The notes under the pieces: model-generated
Told to the model about the DNA's origin: nothing
The model's input: the letters and a program-made list of their open reading frames with translations, nothing else
The model's database searches: none
Shown: piece by piece, positions 18,737 through 27,290 of the stretch
Layout of the letters: every line of letters begins with the position of its first letter
Position numbering within the stretch: the stretch's first letter is position 1
Made by a program: the position numbers and the translations under genes
Source: Paenibacillus paridis
GTDB taxonomy: Bacteria; Bacillota; Bacilli; Paenibacillales; Paenibacillaceae
Assembly (NCBI RefSeq): GCF_006345825.1
Contig: NZ_VCIX01000088.1
Span: 1-64,000, forward strand
Direction: 5' to 3'
Length of the DNA stretch: 64,000 nucleotides

Positions 18737-19921
18737 TCAGCTTGTAGATATGTCCTGAATGCGCCATGGCGAGGCTGTGGATGCCCGTTTGAATGAGAAG
18801 CGGTAATAACCGTTGCGGCGCGGTTCGTTTAACTGATGGATCGAGACCGGCAGGTTAATTTCAGTTACAAGGGCGCTGCCGAGCTCCATCTCGGGTTCTT
18901 TATCTTTTCCTTTTTGCGGAACTTGTTCCCTGATGGAGACAAGCGATCCCATGAAGCTTTCTAAGGCTGCGAGCTTATCCTGAGGCAATTCTTCTCCGAG
19001 CAGCCGCAGCAGCTCCGTGTCTTGATGATACAAAATTTCAATAAAGGTTTTGGCAAGCGTCATCGGCGCGGCTGAATCCAAATAGTCGTTTACTTGCCCT
19101 GCGGCTTTATGGACCATAATTTGGTGAGCAGGGTCCGGGCTATCGGATTTGTGAGTGGAGCTCCCTTGAAAATGAATGCAAAAATGGCCCGAGAAGCCAT
19201 TCTCCGGAATGCCGTCCCCGCCATGCGGCATGCCGTTCATGGAGGCGGCAATCCATGTATCATTGGAATGGATAAGTACAGCTTTTCGTTTCCAGCTCCA
19301 TTTGCCTTCGTAAATTTGTTTCATGATGCGAGTGTCTTCTTTCGTGAGCGGCTGCACGTCAGCGTGATCGCTGCCTGCTCTCCGCTGCACCTCAAAGGTT
19401 AAGCCAGAGTCGAGCTCGGTCACTGAAAAAATGCTTTTGTTAGGCAACAATTGCCCGGACTCCTGCCAAGAAACGAGCTTCCCATAATGCTGCGCGCGCA
19501 GACCGTCCGCTAGATGAACAAGCCGGTTTGCGGCTTTTTTAGACAACACTGTTCTTGTGCCGTTCGCGGCGTTCCAAAGGTTGCCCGTATGCTCCAATCG
19601 GAAATGCTTTGCTCCCTCTGACTCCTGCAGCACGATATCTACATCGTAGTAATAGCCCGATGTAGACGCTTGTACTTGCTTGGCTTCACGAAGAGCATCA
19701 TTGATTTCGCGGCTCGCCAAGGCAATTTCACTGATGAAAGCGGCATTAGGCGACGTGCTAACAGTCATGATGATCTGGCTTTGTTCCTTTTTTAGACCTG
19801 CTTTATTCGGTTTTTGCGTGATTGATGCCGCTTGTGCGGATAGAAGCTGAGGCTGCAAGAGGAGCAGCATCAACAGAAACAGTAGGAGTGTGGCTGTCAT
19901 TTTCTTTGCTAGACGGTTCAT
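18737..19921 (-). CDS. Secreted protein with GHFCIHF motif, function unknown
   Basis: The 394-residue protein has a clear signal peptide (KKMTATLLLFLLMLLLL ... AQAAS). The middle contains a compact conserved-looking block, NGMPHG-(10)-GHFCIHFQGSSTH followed by DPAHQIMVHKA at about residues 230-270, whose His, Cys and His residues could form a catalytic or metal site. The rest lacks recognisable domains; the C-terminus mixes helices and beta stretches. It is transcribed away from a VanW-family gene 140 bases off, suggesting shared envelope work. A cell-wall hydrolase or transpeptidase-like role is possible but not shown by the sequence. Confidence 0.7.
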   Translation of the reverse strand: MNRLAKKMTATLLLFLLMLLLLQPQLLSAQAASITQKPNKAGLKKEQSQIIMTVSTSPNAAFISEIALASREINDALREAKQVQASTSGYYYDVDIVLQESEGAKHFRLEHTGNLWNAANGTRTVLSKKAANRLVHLADGLRAQHYGKLVSWQESGQLLPNKSIFSVTELDSGLTFEVQRRAGSDHADVQPLTKEDTRIMKQIYEGKWSWKRKAVLIHSNDTWIAASMNGMPHGGDGIPENGFSGHFCIHFQGSSTHKSDSPDPAHQIMVHKAAGQVNDYLDSAAPMTLAKTFIEILYHQDTELLRLLGEELPQDKLAALESFMGSLVSIREQVPQKGKDKEPEMELGSALVTEINLPVSIHQLNEPRRNGYYRFSFKRASTASPWRIQDISTS

Positions 19922-20062
19922 AAGCCACCCTCCATCCGTAGTCGTTTTATATTAGGTTCAACATCATCGTTGCCTTTTATGTACAGGGTTCCAAATTGCA
20001 TGGATTCCGCCAAAATGCCTCATACTACTCTGCAGATTACCGTAAGGGGGAGATTAGCGATT

Positions 20063-21004
20063 ATGGGGCTGCAGTGGGTGATAGCCATTTTAATTTTGTT
20101 CCAGCAAGGTCACTATCCTGATCCTTTGATTATCGAGCATGAAGGGCAGGAGCTATTCGAAATGAGCCGGTCCCATTATAGCGATTCTAATGCTGGCGTG
20201 CCTCTTATTGATCCGGATAAGCTTGAGGTTTTTATGGACGAGCTTGGCAAAAGAGTGCTAAAACTCCCCGTTAATGCGGCGCTAGACGGATCTGGACGAA
20301 TTGTCTCGGAACAAACGGGAAGAAAGCTTGACCGAGACGCGTTTACGGTTCAATTTCATCGTTTTGTTTTTGAAGGAGGCTTCGCCCGTCTCGAAACTCC
20401 GCTAACAACGACGTATGCCAAAGTAGACAGTGAGCTGCTGTCGACGATAAAAGGTAAGCGGATCGGCCATTATGCTACATATTACAACCCGAATAACAAA
20501 AACCGCTCTCATAACGTCAGCTTGGCGGCCAAAGCCATTAATAACTATGTTGTTTTTCCCGGCGACAAGTTTTCTTTCAATGAAGTCGTTGGCAAACGGA
20601 CGACGGAAAAGGGATATTTGCGTGCACCCGTAATTGTAAGAGGAGAAATGTCCGAGGACATAGGCGGAGGAATCTGCCAAATATCGTCCACGCTCTTTAA
20701 TGCGGCTGACCGCGCGGGCCTGCAAATCGTTCAGCGCTATACGCACAGCCGCAACGTTAAATATGTACCACATGGACGCGATGCGACGGTTAGCTGGGAT
20801 GGGCCAGATTTTGTATTTCAAAATAATTACAGCGAGCCCGTCCTGATCCGCGCTTATGCAAGCGGAGGGCAAGCGAGCATCGTCATCTGTTCTTCCGAGG
20901 AAGTGAACGAGAAGAAGAGACAGGTGCCAAGCGCCTCGAAAAAGCTGCCCGAGGAAGCGAAGTCCGAGATGGACGCGGGCGGTCTGGAGGAACATAAAGA
21001 TTAG
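20063..21004 (+). CDS. VanW family protein (YoaR-like)
   Basis: The 313-residue protein has a short hydrophobic N-terminus (GLQWVIAILILF) that would anchor or export it, then a peptidoglycan-binding-like stretch, then the VanW domain at about 135-285 (IGHYATYYN, NVSLAAKAINNYVVFPGDKFSFNEVVG, GGGICQISSTLFNAA, THSRNVKYVPHGRDATVSW). The molecular role of VanW is unknown although it occurs in some vancomycin-resistance clusters and widely in spore formers. I chose ATG 20063 because AAGGGGGAG lies 10 bases upstream; in-frame TTG/ATG codons from 19970 lack a site. The charged tail (KKRQVPSASKKLPEEAKSEMD) is low complexity. Confidence 0.85.
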   Translation: MGLQWVIAILILFQQGHYPDPLIIEHEGQELFEMSRSHYSDSNAGVPLIDPDKLEVFMDELGKRVLKLPVNAALDGSGRIVSEQTGRKLDRDAFTVQFHRFVFEGGFARLETPLTTTYAKVDSELLSTIKGKRIGHYATYYNPNNKNRSHNVSLAAKAINNYVVFPGDKFSFNEVVGKRTTEKGYLRAPVIVRGEMSEDIGGGICQISSTLFNAADRAGLQIVQRYTHSRNVKYVPHGRDATVSWDGPDFVFQNNYSEPVLIRAYASGGQASIVICSSEEVNEKKRQVPSASKKLPEEAKSEMDAGGLEEHKD

Positions 21005-21016
21005 AACGCGCAAGCA

Positions 21017-21070
21017 ATAGAACAAATCTACGCATTCATAAACCCTCATCATCTACGGGTGGAACAAAAC
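21017..21070 (+). promoter_or_regulatory. GAACAAAA direct repeats before the response regulator
   Basis: ATAGAACAAATC (21017-21028) and GGAACAAAAC (21061-21070) lie upstream of the AraC-type regulator. Closely similar boxes sit upstream of the binding-protein gene (ATAGAACAAAAC, 21889-21900) and of the permease genes (ATAGAACATATC, 25418-25429). Direct repeats are typical of AraC-family sites, so these may be targets of the regulator encoded here. Confidence 0.4.
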
Positions 21071-21142
21071 CATACATTTTTCTCTTTTGCTGCGCGTCCC
21101 CGGAAGAGGATGCTATAATGGGGGCAAAAGGGGGGAGCGCCA

Positions 21143-21892
21143 GTGTGGAAGGTTCTGCTTGTGGAGGATGAGGTTTTTGTTCGTGAATCCATTAGGGAAA
21201 TCATTCGGTGGGAAGAGATGGGCTTCATCTTAGCTGGTGAAGCGGGAGACGGGATGGAAGCGCTCTCTATGATCAAGGAAGACCCTCCCGATCTAGTCCT
21301 AACCGATATCATTATGCCCCGAATGGATGGCATCGAGCTGCTGAAGGAAGCCCGTCAGGCCGGTTGCTCCTCCAAATTCGTTATGCTCACCTGCATGGGG
21401 GATTTCGAGTATATGCGTCAAGCGATGGAATACGGCGCGTCCAACTATATATTGAAGCTCTCGATGAGCGTGAAGGATCTTAGAGAAACGCTTCACAAGA
21501 TCAACGCTGAATTAGTGAAATCAAGCAGAGCTAAGGAAGCCCCTGCGCCTCAGGTGCTAAGTCAGCCAGAACGCTCAGCGCATCCCGAGGTGCAAAAGAT
21601 TTTGACGTATATTGAGGGACATTACGCCCAGGATATAACAGTCAAATCTCTTGCCCATTACGTCATGATGGGCGAGAACTATGTCAGTGCGCTGTTTAAG
21701 AAAAAGACGGGACAGACCTTGATTAGTTATTTGCATGAGTTCCGTATCCACAAAGCAAAGGAGTTTTTGAAGCGGACGGACTTGACCGTCAATGAAATCG
21801 GCGAGCGCGTAGGATTTATGAACGATAATTATTTTATCAAAATATTCAAGCGGATTACGGGTACGACGCCAAGCCAATTCCGCAAGGGATAG
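21143..21892 (+). CDS. AraC-type two-component response regulator (YesN-like)
   Basis: A 249-residue cytoplasmic regulator. Residues 1-120 form a receiver with the acidic pair EDE, phospho-aspartate in DLVLTDIIMPRMDG and the conserved lysine in YILKLS. Residues 150-249 form an AraC/XylS double helix-turn-helix (DITVKSLAHYVMMGENYVSALFKKKTG, NEIGERVGFMNDNYFIKIFKRITG). It starts with GTG after GGGGGGAG. It is shorter than the usual 400-500-residue YesN because the linker is brief. The YesM kinase gene at 23505 lies one gene downstream and is its probable partner; together they should induce the sugar transporter in response to an extracellular oligosaccharide. Confidence 0.9.
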   Translation: MWKVLLVEDEVFVRESIREIIRWEEMGFILAGEAGDGMEALSMIKEDPPDLVLTDIIMPRMDGIELLKEARQAGCSSKFVMLTCMGDFEYMRQAMEYGASNYILKLSMSVKDLRETLHKINAELVKSSRAKEAPAPQVLSQPERSAHPEVQKILTYIEGHYAQDITVKSLAHYVMMGENYVSALFKKKTGQTLISYLHEFRIHKAKEFLKRTDLTVNEIGERVGFMNDNYFIKIFKRITGTTPSQFRKG

Positions 21893-22044
21893 AACAAAAC
21901 CGTTCACATCGATGCTGGTCATTGTTTTGTTTTGCAAATATCTGTTCCATGAATTCAAACGATTTGTTCCTTAAAGGATCGACCTCCGGCTTGCTATTCT
22001 AAGTGTGCAACGTAAATCGAATATACAAACGGGAGGTCAAAGCA

Positions 22045-23379
22045 TTGAAAACTAGTAAATGGATAACGCTTTCACTCGTGTTCATCGTTCTGATCAGTAT
22101 GCTGGGCGCTTGCTCAAGCGGTAACAACGGATCGGGTGGCAATAAAACGGAAGGCGGGCAGACAGCGGGAACGGATAAGCCTTCCGCACCTGTCAAGCTG
22201 ATGATGTGGGGCGGGGTGCCGCCGGAGTCGGGCCCGCAGGCTGTTGTCGATGCTTGGAATAAGGAGCATCCGGAAATTCAGGTGGAATATGTGCGTTTCG
22301 TCAATGACGACGATGGCAACTTAAAGCTGGATACGGCTTTGCTGACTGGGCAAAACGTGGACCTGTTCGTGAACTACACGCTGACCCAAACCCAAAAGCG
22401 CATTGATGCCGGCGTCGCGCTCGATTTGAGCGCCTTTACCGACTACAATATTTTGGAGAAGATGGGCAGCAACGCGGAAGGCTGGCAGGTTAACGGTAAA
22501 TTTTACGGCGTCCCAACGACAAGGAGCGCTTTCTTCGTCGCTTTGAACAAGGATGCGCTGGATGCGGCGGGCCTTCCGGTTCCAAAGGATTGGACATGGG
22601 AGCAAGCAAGAGAGTATGCCAAAACGTTAAAGCCCGCTACTGGTTACGGTATGGTCCAGCATTTGGAGCCATTCCTTGATCCGATTGACGCGGCTTTGAC
22701 TAAGGAAGGTTACGTTAAAGCGGATGGCACATCGAACCTTGACTCGCCTTCTGTGAAGAAATGGCTGGAGACGCTTGGCGGAATGATGACGCTAGATCAG
22801 ACGACGCCGCCGCTTGGCGAGCAGATTACATCGAAAATTCCGGTTGAAAATGTGTTTCTTGCCGGAGAATCTCCAATGCTGAACATCGGTGCCTGGCTGC
22901 TGAGAAGCTCCAATAATTTCACCGATTTCCCGCGTGACTTCAAGATTGCATTCGCACCTGTTCCTCGTCTCGTAGAGAATCAGGCGGATTATATCCCTCG
23001 CGGGGGCTTAGGGGATTACATCTCGATCAATGCAAAATCCTCGTATACGAAGGAAGCTTGGGAATTTCTAAAATGGTATGCCGATGGCGGAATGGCGCCA
23101 ATGGCTGCCGGTGGCCGCTTGCCTGCCTCGAATGCAGCCGATCAAGACGAAATGGTGGCGAACCTGCTTGGCGACAAAGGAGACACTTACGACAAAGAAT
23201 CTCTGATGTACGTGTTGTTCGAAGACGAGACGCCAACGCATGTCCGCGAGCTGCCGCAAGAGGTTACGGATTTGATTACGCAGGAATACGAGAAATTTTT
23301 CTTGGGCAATCAGAACGCAGACCAGACCACGGCCAATATGGTTAAGCGCCATAATGAATATTTGAAGCAAGCCAAATAA
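22045..23379 (+). CDS. Sugar ABC transporter substrate-binding lipoprotein
   Basis: A 444-residue extracellular solute-binding protein of the family 1 type that captures an oligosaccharide for the permeases at 25559 and 26453. It has a lipoprotein signal peptide with lipobox MLGAC, a Gly/Asn/Thr spacer and then the mature start VKLMMWGGVPPESGPQAVVDAWNKEHP. The TTG at 22045 follows GGGAGGTC at a good distance; an in-frame ATG at 22003 lacks a site. A terminator follows the gene, so this highly expressed component can be made in excess. The substrate is unknown; the nearby rhamnogalacturonan enzyme makes a pectin fragment plausible. Confidence 0.9.
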   Translation: MKTSKWITLSLVFIVLISMLGACSSGNNGSGGNKTEGGQTAGTDKPSAPVKLMMWGGVPPESGPQAVVDAWNKEHPEIQVEYVRFVNDDDGNLKLDTALLTGQNVDLFVNYTLTQTQKRIDAGVALDLSAFTDYNILEKMGSNAEGWQVNGKFYGVPTTRSAFFVALNKDALDAAGLPVPKDWTWEQAREYAKTLKPATGYGMVQHLEPFLDPIDAALTKEGYVKADGTSNLDSPSVKKWLETLGGMMTLDQTTPPLGEQITSKIPVENVFLAGESPMLNIGAWLLRSSNNFTDFPRDFKIAFAPVPRLVENQADYIPRGGLGDYISINAKSSYTKEAWEFLKWYADGGMAPMAAGGRLPASNAADQDEMVANLLGDKGDTYDKESLMYVLFEDETPTHVRELPQEVTDLITQEYEKFFLGNQNADQTTANMVKRHNEYLKQAK

Positions 23380-23398
23380 GCAGGAACGTACGATAGCT

Positions 23399-23437
23399 GT
23401 CCCTATGCGCCAAAAAGGCGTATGGGGACGGTTTTTT
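23399..23437 (+). terminator. Rho-independent terminator
   Basis: GTCCCTATGCGCC and GGCGTATGGGGAC pair (two G-T) around AAAAA and are followed by a T-run (GGTTTTTTG). It separates the binding-protein gene from the kinase gene. Confidence 0.85.
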
Positions 23438-23504
23438 GCCCAATATCCAACTGTGAAGCACGGCGCCAGCCGTCCGCTCTCAGGCAGCAGGGAGGCTGGT
23501 CCGC

Positions 23505-25304
23505 ATGCGAAAATGGTTCCAATACGTTATACCCCATAAGCTGAAATATCGGCTGTTTGTCGCCTTTGCTCTCCTCATTCTGCTGCCGTTCGGCATCTTG
23601 AACGTCTATAATTTTCAGCGGATTGAATCAGTCATTCAGGAGAAAATCAGTGACCAAAGCCATGAGCAGCTCAAAAATTTACAGCGGACGCTGCAAGACC
23701 AGATGAGCATCGCGTTTAAGGCGCTTATTTTTCTGGAGCAGGATGCTGTCGTTCGCAATCTGCTGAAAGCGCCGGAAACCGGAAATCTGCTGGATAACAA
23801 GGATGTGATGGAGGAGAAGTTCAAAGGCATCAACAACAGCTTTTTTCTGTACAACCCGTCCGTGTATTTTACGCTGCTGGATTTACAGGGAAACGTCTAC
23901 ACTTCTTATCAGCCGAAGACGACACTAAATTACGAGTCTATGCGGCAAAGCCGCTGGTTCGAGGAAACGCTGCGCAAAGGCACGCCGTACCAGTGGGTTC
24001 CGAATGACGATAATTATTTGTTTTCGGATTTATCGCGAAGCAGTACCCTGCTCTCGCTCTATGGCGTATTGAGAGATTCGCAGCATAAGCCGTATGGCAT
24101 GGCCCGCGTAAGCATCGATTACTCCTATTGGTTTAAATCGATATTGAATACCTCCTCCGGCGGACAGGAGTATTTCCTCATCACGGGCGAAGGAGAAGAC
24201 GTGGCGCAAGGGGTTTCCGGAGACTCGCTGTCACGGGAGGTATCGGAGAAGATCGTGTCGGGCGGCAAGCAGGAAGGTTATCTGATTGATCCCGTGTCGG
24301 AGGCGCTTATTAATTTCAGCTATATTGAATCGTTGGACTGGTATATTGTGAACCGCATTCCGTCGGCTATTTTGTTCGATGATCTCTACTCGCTCAAGCA
24401 GCAATATTTTTTAACCTTTTTCATTTTCATTGCCGCATTTATTTTAATCGCCTTTATGATTGCTTACGGCTTCACCAGGCCTCTATCCCATATGCAAAAC
24501 AAAATGCGGGAGGCCGTCCGTAAGGACTTGAACATCCGTTTGCCGGAGAAGCGTTATAAGGGCGAGGTGTTTGAGCTGGCCCAAACCTTCAATACGATGC
24601 TCGCCGACATGAACGGCTTGATCCGGCGCTTGAAGACCGAGGAGAGGGAAAAGGATGCCGTCCATTTCCAAATGCTGCTGGCCCAGCTGAATCCCCATTT
24701 TCTGCTTAACACGCTCAATACGATGAAGTGGCTTGCGCTGCGCAATGACCAGGATGAGATCGCAGAAATGAGCATGTCGCTTGGGAAGCTGCTGGAGACG
24801 AGCCTCAATTCCGATGTAGACTTAATACATTTGCGCGACGAAATGGAGCTAATCAAGGCTTATATTTATATCCAGCAAATGCGCTACAATCACCGCTTTA
24901 CGATTCATTACGAATATGAGCAGGCCAATGAATATGTGCTCGTTCCGAAGCTTGCATTGCAGCCCTTGATCGAAAATGCCATTCAGCATGGCATTGCCCA
25001 TATGACCGAAGGCGGCAGCATTCGAATCCGAATCTATGCGGAGGAGGAGCAAAGCCTCATTGTGGAGGTGGAGGACAACGGCGTGGGCGTCGAACGGGCG
25101 TCTACGATGCAGCCGGGAAGGAAGCGGCCGGGCATCGGGCTGAAAAATATAAAAGAGAGACTGCGATTGCTGTTCAAAGAAAAAGGAAGCCTTGAAATTT
25201 CTTCTTCAGAGAGCGGCACGCTCGTCAGGCTTCAATTTCCTTATCTGCTTTCAAGGCCGTTTGATCAAGGGCAGAACGCAAGCAAGGATCATGAGGTTTT
25301 GTAG
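23505..25304 (+). CDS. YesM-type sensor histidine kinase
   Basis: A 599-residue membrane kinase. Membrane segments lie at about 17-37 and 300-322, bracketing a large extracellular sensor (dCache-like, YTSYQPKTTLNYESM, VSIDYSYWFK). A HAMP region follows (RPLSHMQNKMREAVRKDLNIRLPEKRYKGEVFELAQTFN is its span), then the HisKA_6 domain with QLNPHFLLNTLNTMKWLA and a HATPase_c domain with LIENAIQHGI and GIGLKNIKERL. It should phosphorylate the AraC-type regulator at 21143. An AGGGAGG site precedes the ATG. It lies between binding-protein and permease genes, the usual arrangement in these bacteria. Confidence 0.92.
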   Translation: MRKWFQYVIPHKLKYRLFVAFALLILLPFGILNVYNFQRIESVIQEKISDQSHEQLKNLQRTLQDQMSIAFKALIFLEQDAVVRNLLKAPETGNLLDNKDVMEEKFKGINNSFFLYNPSVYFTLLDLQGNVYTSYQPKTTLNYESMRQSRWFEETLRKGTPYQWVPNDDNYLFSDLSRSSTLLSLYGVLRDSQHKPYGMARVSIDYSYWFKSILNTSSGGQEYFLITGEGEDVAQGVSGDSLSREVSEKIVSGGKQEGYLIDPVSEALINFSYIESLDWYIVNRIPSAILFDDLYSLKQQYFLTFFIFIAAFILIAFMIAYGFTRPLSHMQNKMREAVRKDLNIRLPEKRYKGEVFELAQTFNTMLADMNGLIRRLKTEEREKDAVHFQMLLAQLNPHFLLNTLNTMKWLALRNDQDEIAEMSMSLGKLLETSLNSDVDLIHLRDEMELIKAYIYIQQMRYNHRFTIHYEYEQANEYVLVPKLALQPLIENAIQHGIAHMTEGGSIRIRIYAEEEQSLIVEVEDNGVGVERASTMQPGRKRPGIGLKNIKERLRLLFKEKGSLEISSSESGTLVRLQFPYLLSRPFDQGQNASKDHEVL

Positions 25305-25358
25305 AAGAGCGGAAGCCGCTTCTTTATCTTTGTAGATTATATATAGCAAAATGGTCAA

Positions 25359-25388
25359 ACACTTGGATTCGATCCAGGTGTTTTTTTG
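25359..25388 (+). terminator. Rho-independent terminator
   Basis: CACTTGGA and TCCAGGTG pair around TTCGA, followed by seven T, 55 bases after the kinase stop codon. Confidence 0.85.
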
Positions 25389-25558
25389 TTGCCTGCAGCT
25401 GCGATGCTTCTTGCGGAATAGAACATATCTTTGTTTTCTCAAGAGTTCGGTGAGCTGAAAATGAATGGTTTTGTGATATGAAGTCGGTTGTTCTGTTACC
25501 TCAAATCGTTGTGGACTGCTGGTAGACTGGTCATATAAACAGCAAATGAGGTGTGTAC

Positions 25559-26440
25559 ATGAAACGAAATTGGATGAAGCGACAGCAGCTGCTCGGCTAT
25601 CTGTTTATTGGACCTAATATGCTTGGCGTCGTTTTATTTTTTATTTTGCCAGCAATCTATTCTCTGTATCTTGTCTTTACAGATTACAAATTTATGGCGC
25701 CGAAAATGAGCTTTATCGGACTGGATAACGTTAAACGGCTGCTTCGCGATGAAATTTTTTATGTCTCTCTTCAAAATACCGTCGTCTTCCTGCTTGCGGT
25801 GCCGATATCGATTGGCCTAGCGTTTCTCGTAGCGCTGGCCCTAAACCGCAAGCTCTTTTTCAAAAAAACGCTGAGAGCGCTTTATTTCATGCCTTACATC
25901 ACGAGCGGCGTGGCAGTCGCCTTCGTATGGATGCTGCTCTTTCATCCAAAGCAGGGGCCGATCAATGCGATCCTGACAAGCCTTGGCGTCAGCAACCCGC
26001 CGGGCTGGCTGTCTACAACAGAGTACTCCATGCTCGCCATTGATATTATTTGGATTTGGTTCATGCTCGGCTACAATATGATCATTTATTTGGCTGCTTT
26101 GCAGGAAATCTCCGGCGAGCTGCTTGAGGCGGCGAAGATTGACGGAGCCAAGCCCTATCAGGTCACCTACAAAATCGTGTGGCCGCTAGTCAGCCCGACA
26201 ACCTTCCTGCTTATGATTACGGGGCTGATCATGACGATTAAGACCTTTGGTATTATTCAGGCCATTACCCAAGGCGGTCCGGGTAACAGCACAATGATTC
26301 TGTCACTGTTCGTATACAAAAATGCCTTCCGTTATTACGAGATGGGTTACGCTGCGACGATATCATGGGCTTTGTTCTTCATTATTATGCTGATCACCCT
26401 CGTGCAGTGGTGGGGGCAAAAACGCTGGGTTCACTACTGA
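25559..26440 (+). CDS. Sugar ABC transporter permease (MalF/LplB-like)
   Basis: A 293-residue inner permease subunit with six predicted membrane helices, beginning with GYLFIGPNMLGVVLFFILPAIYSLYLVF. The binding-protein-dependent transport motif EISGELLEAAKIDGAKPYQVTYKIVWP, which contacts the ATPase, is present at about 180-206. The ATG at 25559 follows GAGGTG; an in-frame GTG six bases earlier overlaps that site. It forms a pair with the next gene. No ATPase gene is nearby, as is usual in Bacillus relatives where one shared MsmX-type ATPase serves many such transporters. Confidence 0.92.
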   Translation: MKRNWMKRQQLLGYLFIGPNMLGVVLFFILPAIYSLYLVFTDYKFMAPKMSFIGLDNVKRLLRDEIFYVSLQNTVVFLLAVPISIGLAFLVALALNRKLFFKKTLRALYFMPYITSGVAVAFVWMLLFHPKQGPINAILTSLGVSNPPGWLSTTEYSMLAIDIIWIWFMLGYNMIIYLAALQEISGELLEAAKIDGAKPYQVTYKIVWPLVSPTTFLLMITGLIMTIKTFGIIQAITQGGPGNSTMILSLFVYKNAFRYYEMGYAATISWALFFIIMLITLVQWWGQKRWVHY

Positions 26441-26452
26441 GGAGGCTTACGC

Positions 26453-27283
26453 ATGAAAATAATTACGAAGACAAGCCACTGGTGGCTGACCATACTCATG
26501 GCATTTTTTGCGATTGTTATGATTCTGCCTTTTGTCTGGATGTTCAGTACGTCCTTCAAAACGCCGGCGCAAGTATTTGAATACCCGGTCCGCTGGCTTC
26601 CGTCGCAGTGGATCTGGGATCATCACATCAAGGTATGGACGGGACCGAAGAGCTTTGGCACGTATTACATCAATTCTTTGAAAGTGTCGCTAATCAGCAC
26701 GGTAGGGGCAACGCTGCTCTCTGCTTTTGCGGCATACGGCTTCTCCCGCATTGAGTTTAAAGGCAGAAATGCACTCTTCGTCGTGTACCTATCGATGATG
26801 ATGGTTCCGCCGCAGGTACTGTTTGTGCCGAAGTTTCTTATGTTCGACAGTTGGGGCATTTACAATACGCATTGGGCGCTTATCTTGCCAGGCATGTTCA
26901 CGATATTCGGGGTATTTATGATGCGGCAGTTTTTCCTCTCGATTCCGAATGAAATATCGGAGTCCGCATTTATAGACGGGGCGGGGCATATCCGGATATT
27001 TTTCCGGCTGATTATGCCGCTTGCCAAGCCCGCACTGGCAACGCTTGCGATTATCGACTTTTCCTGGCATTGGAACGATTATGAGAATGCGCTTGTATTC
27101 CTGATCGATGAAAGCCTGTATACGGTGCCGCTGGGCCTGCAAAATTTCATTCTTGAAAATAACGTGGACTACAACGGGATGATGGCGGCCGCTTCGGCGG
27201 GCATCGTGCCGATGCTCCTCGTATTCATTATCGGCGAACGCTTCATCGTGCAAGGCATTACGAATTCCGCAGTGAAAGGATGA
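26453..27283 (+). CDS. Sugar ABC transporter permease (MalG-like)
   Basis: The 276-residue second permease subunit, with six membrane helices (WWLTILMAFFAIVMILPFVWMFSTSFKTP at the start) and the ATPase-contacting loop EISESAFIDGAGHIRIFFRLIMP at about 165-187. It starts 12 bases after the first permease with GAGGAGG upstream and ends 7 bases before the FAD oxidoreductase gene, so all three are one transcript. It imports the same oligosaccharide as the lipoprotein at 22045. Confidence 0.92.
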   Translation: MKIITKTSHWWLTILMAFFAIVMILPFVWMFSTSFKTPAQVFEYPVRWLPSQWIWDHHIKVWTGPKSFGTYYINSLKVSLISTVGATLLSAFAAYGFSRIEFKGRNALFVVYLSMMMVPPQVLFVPKFLMFDSWGIYNTHWALILPGMFTIFGVFMMRQFFLSIPNEISESAFIDGAGHIRIFFRLIMPLAKPALATLAIIDFSWHWNDYENALVFLIDESLYTVPLGLQNFILENNVDYNGMMAAASAGIVPMLLVFIIGERFIVQGITNSAVKG

Positions 27284-27290
27284 GCTCAAC

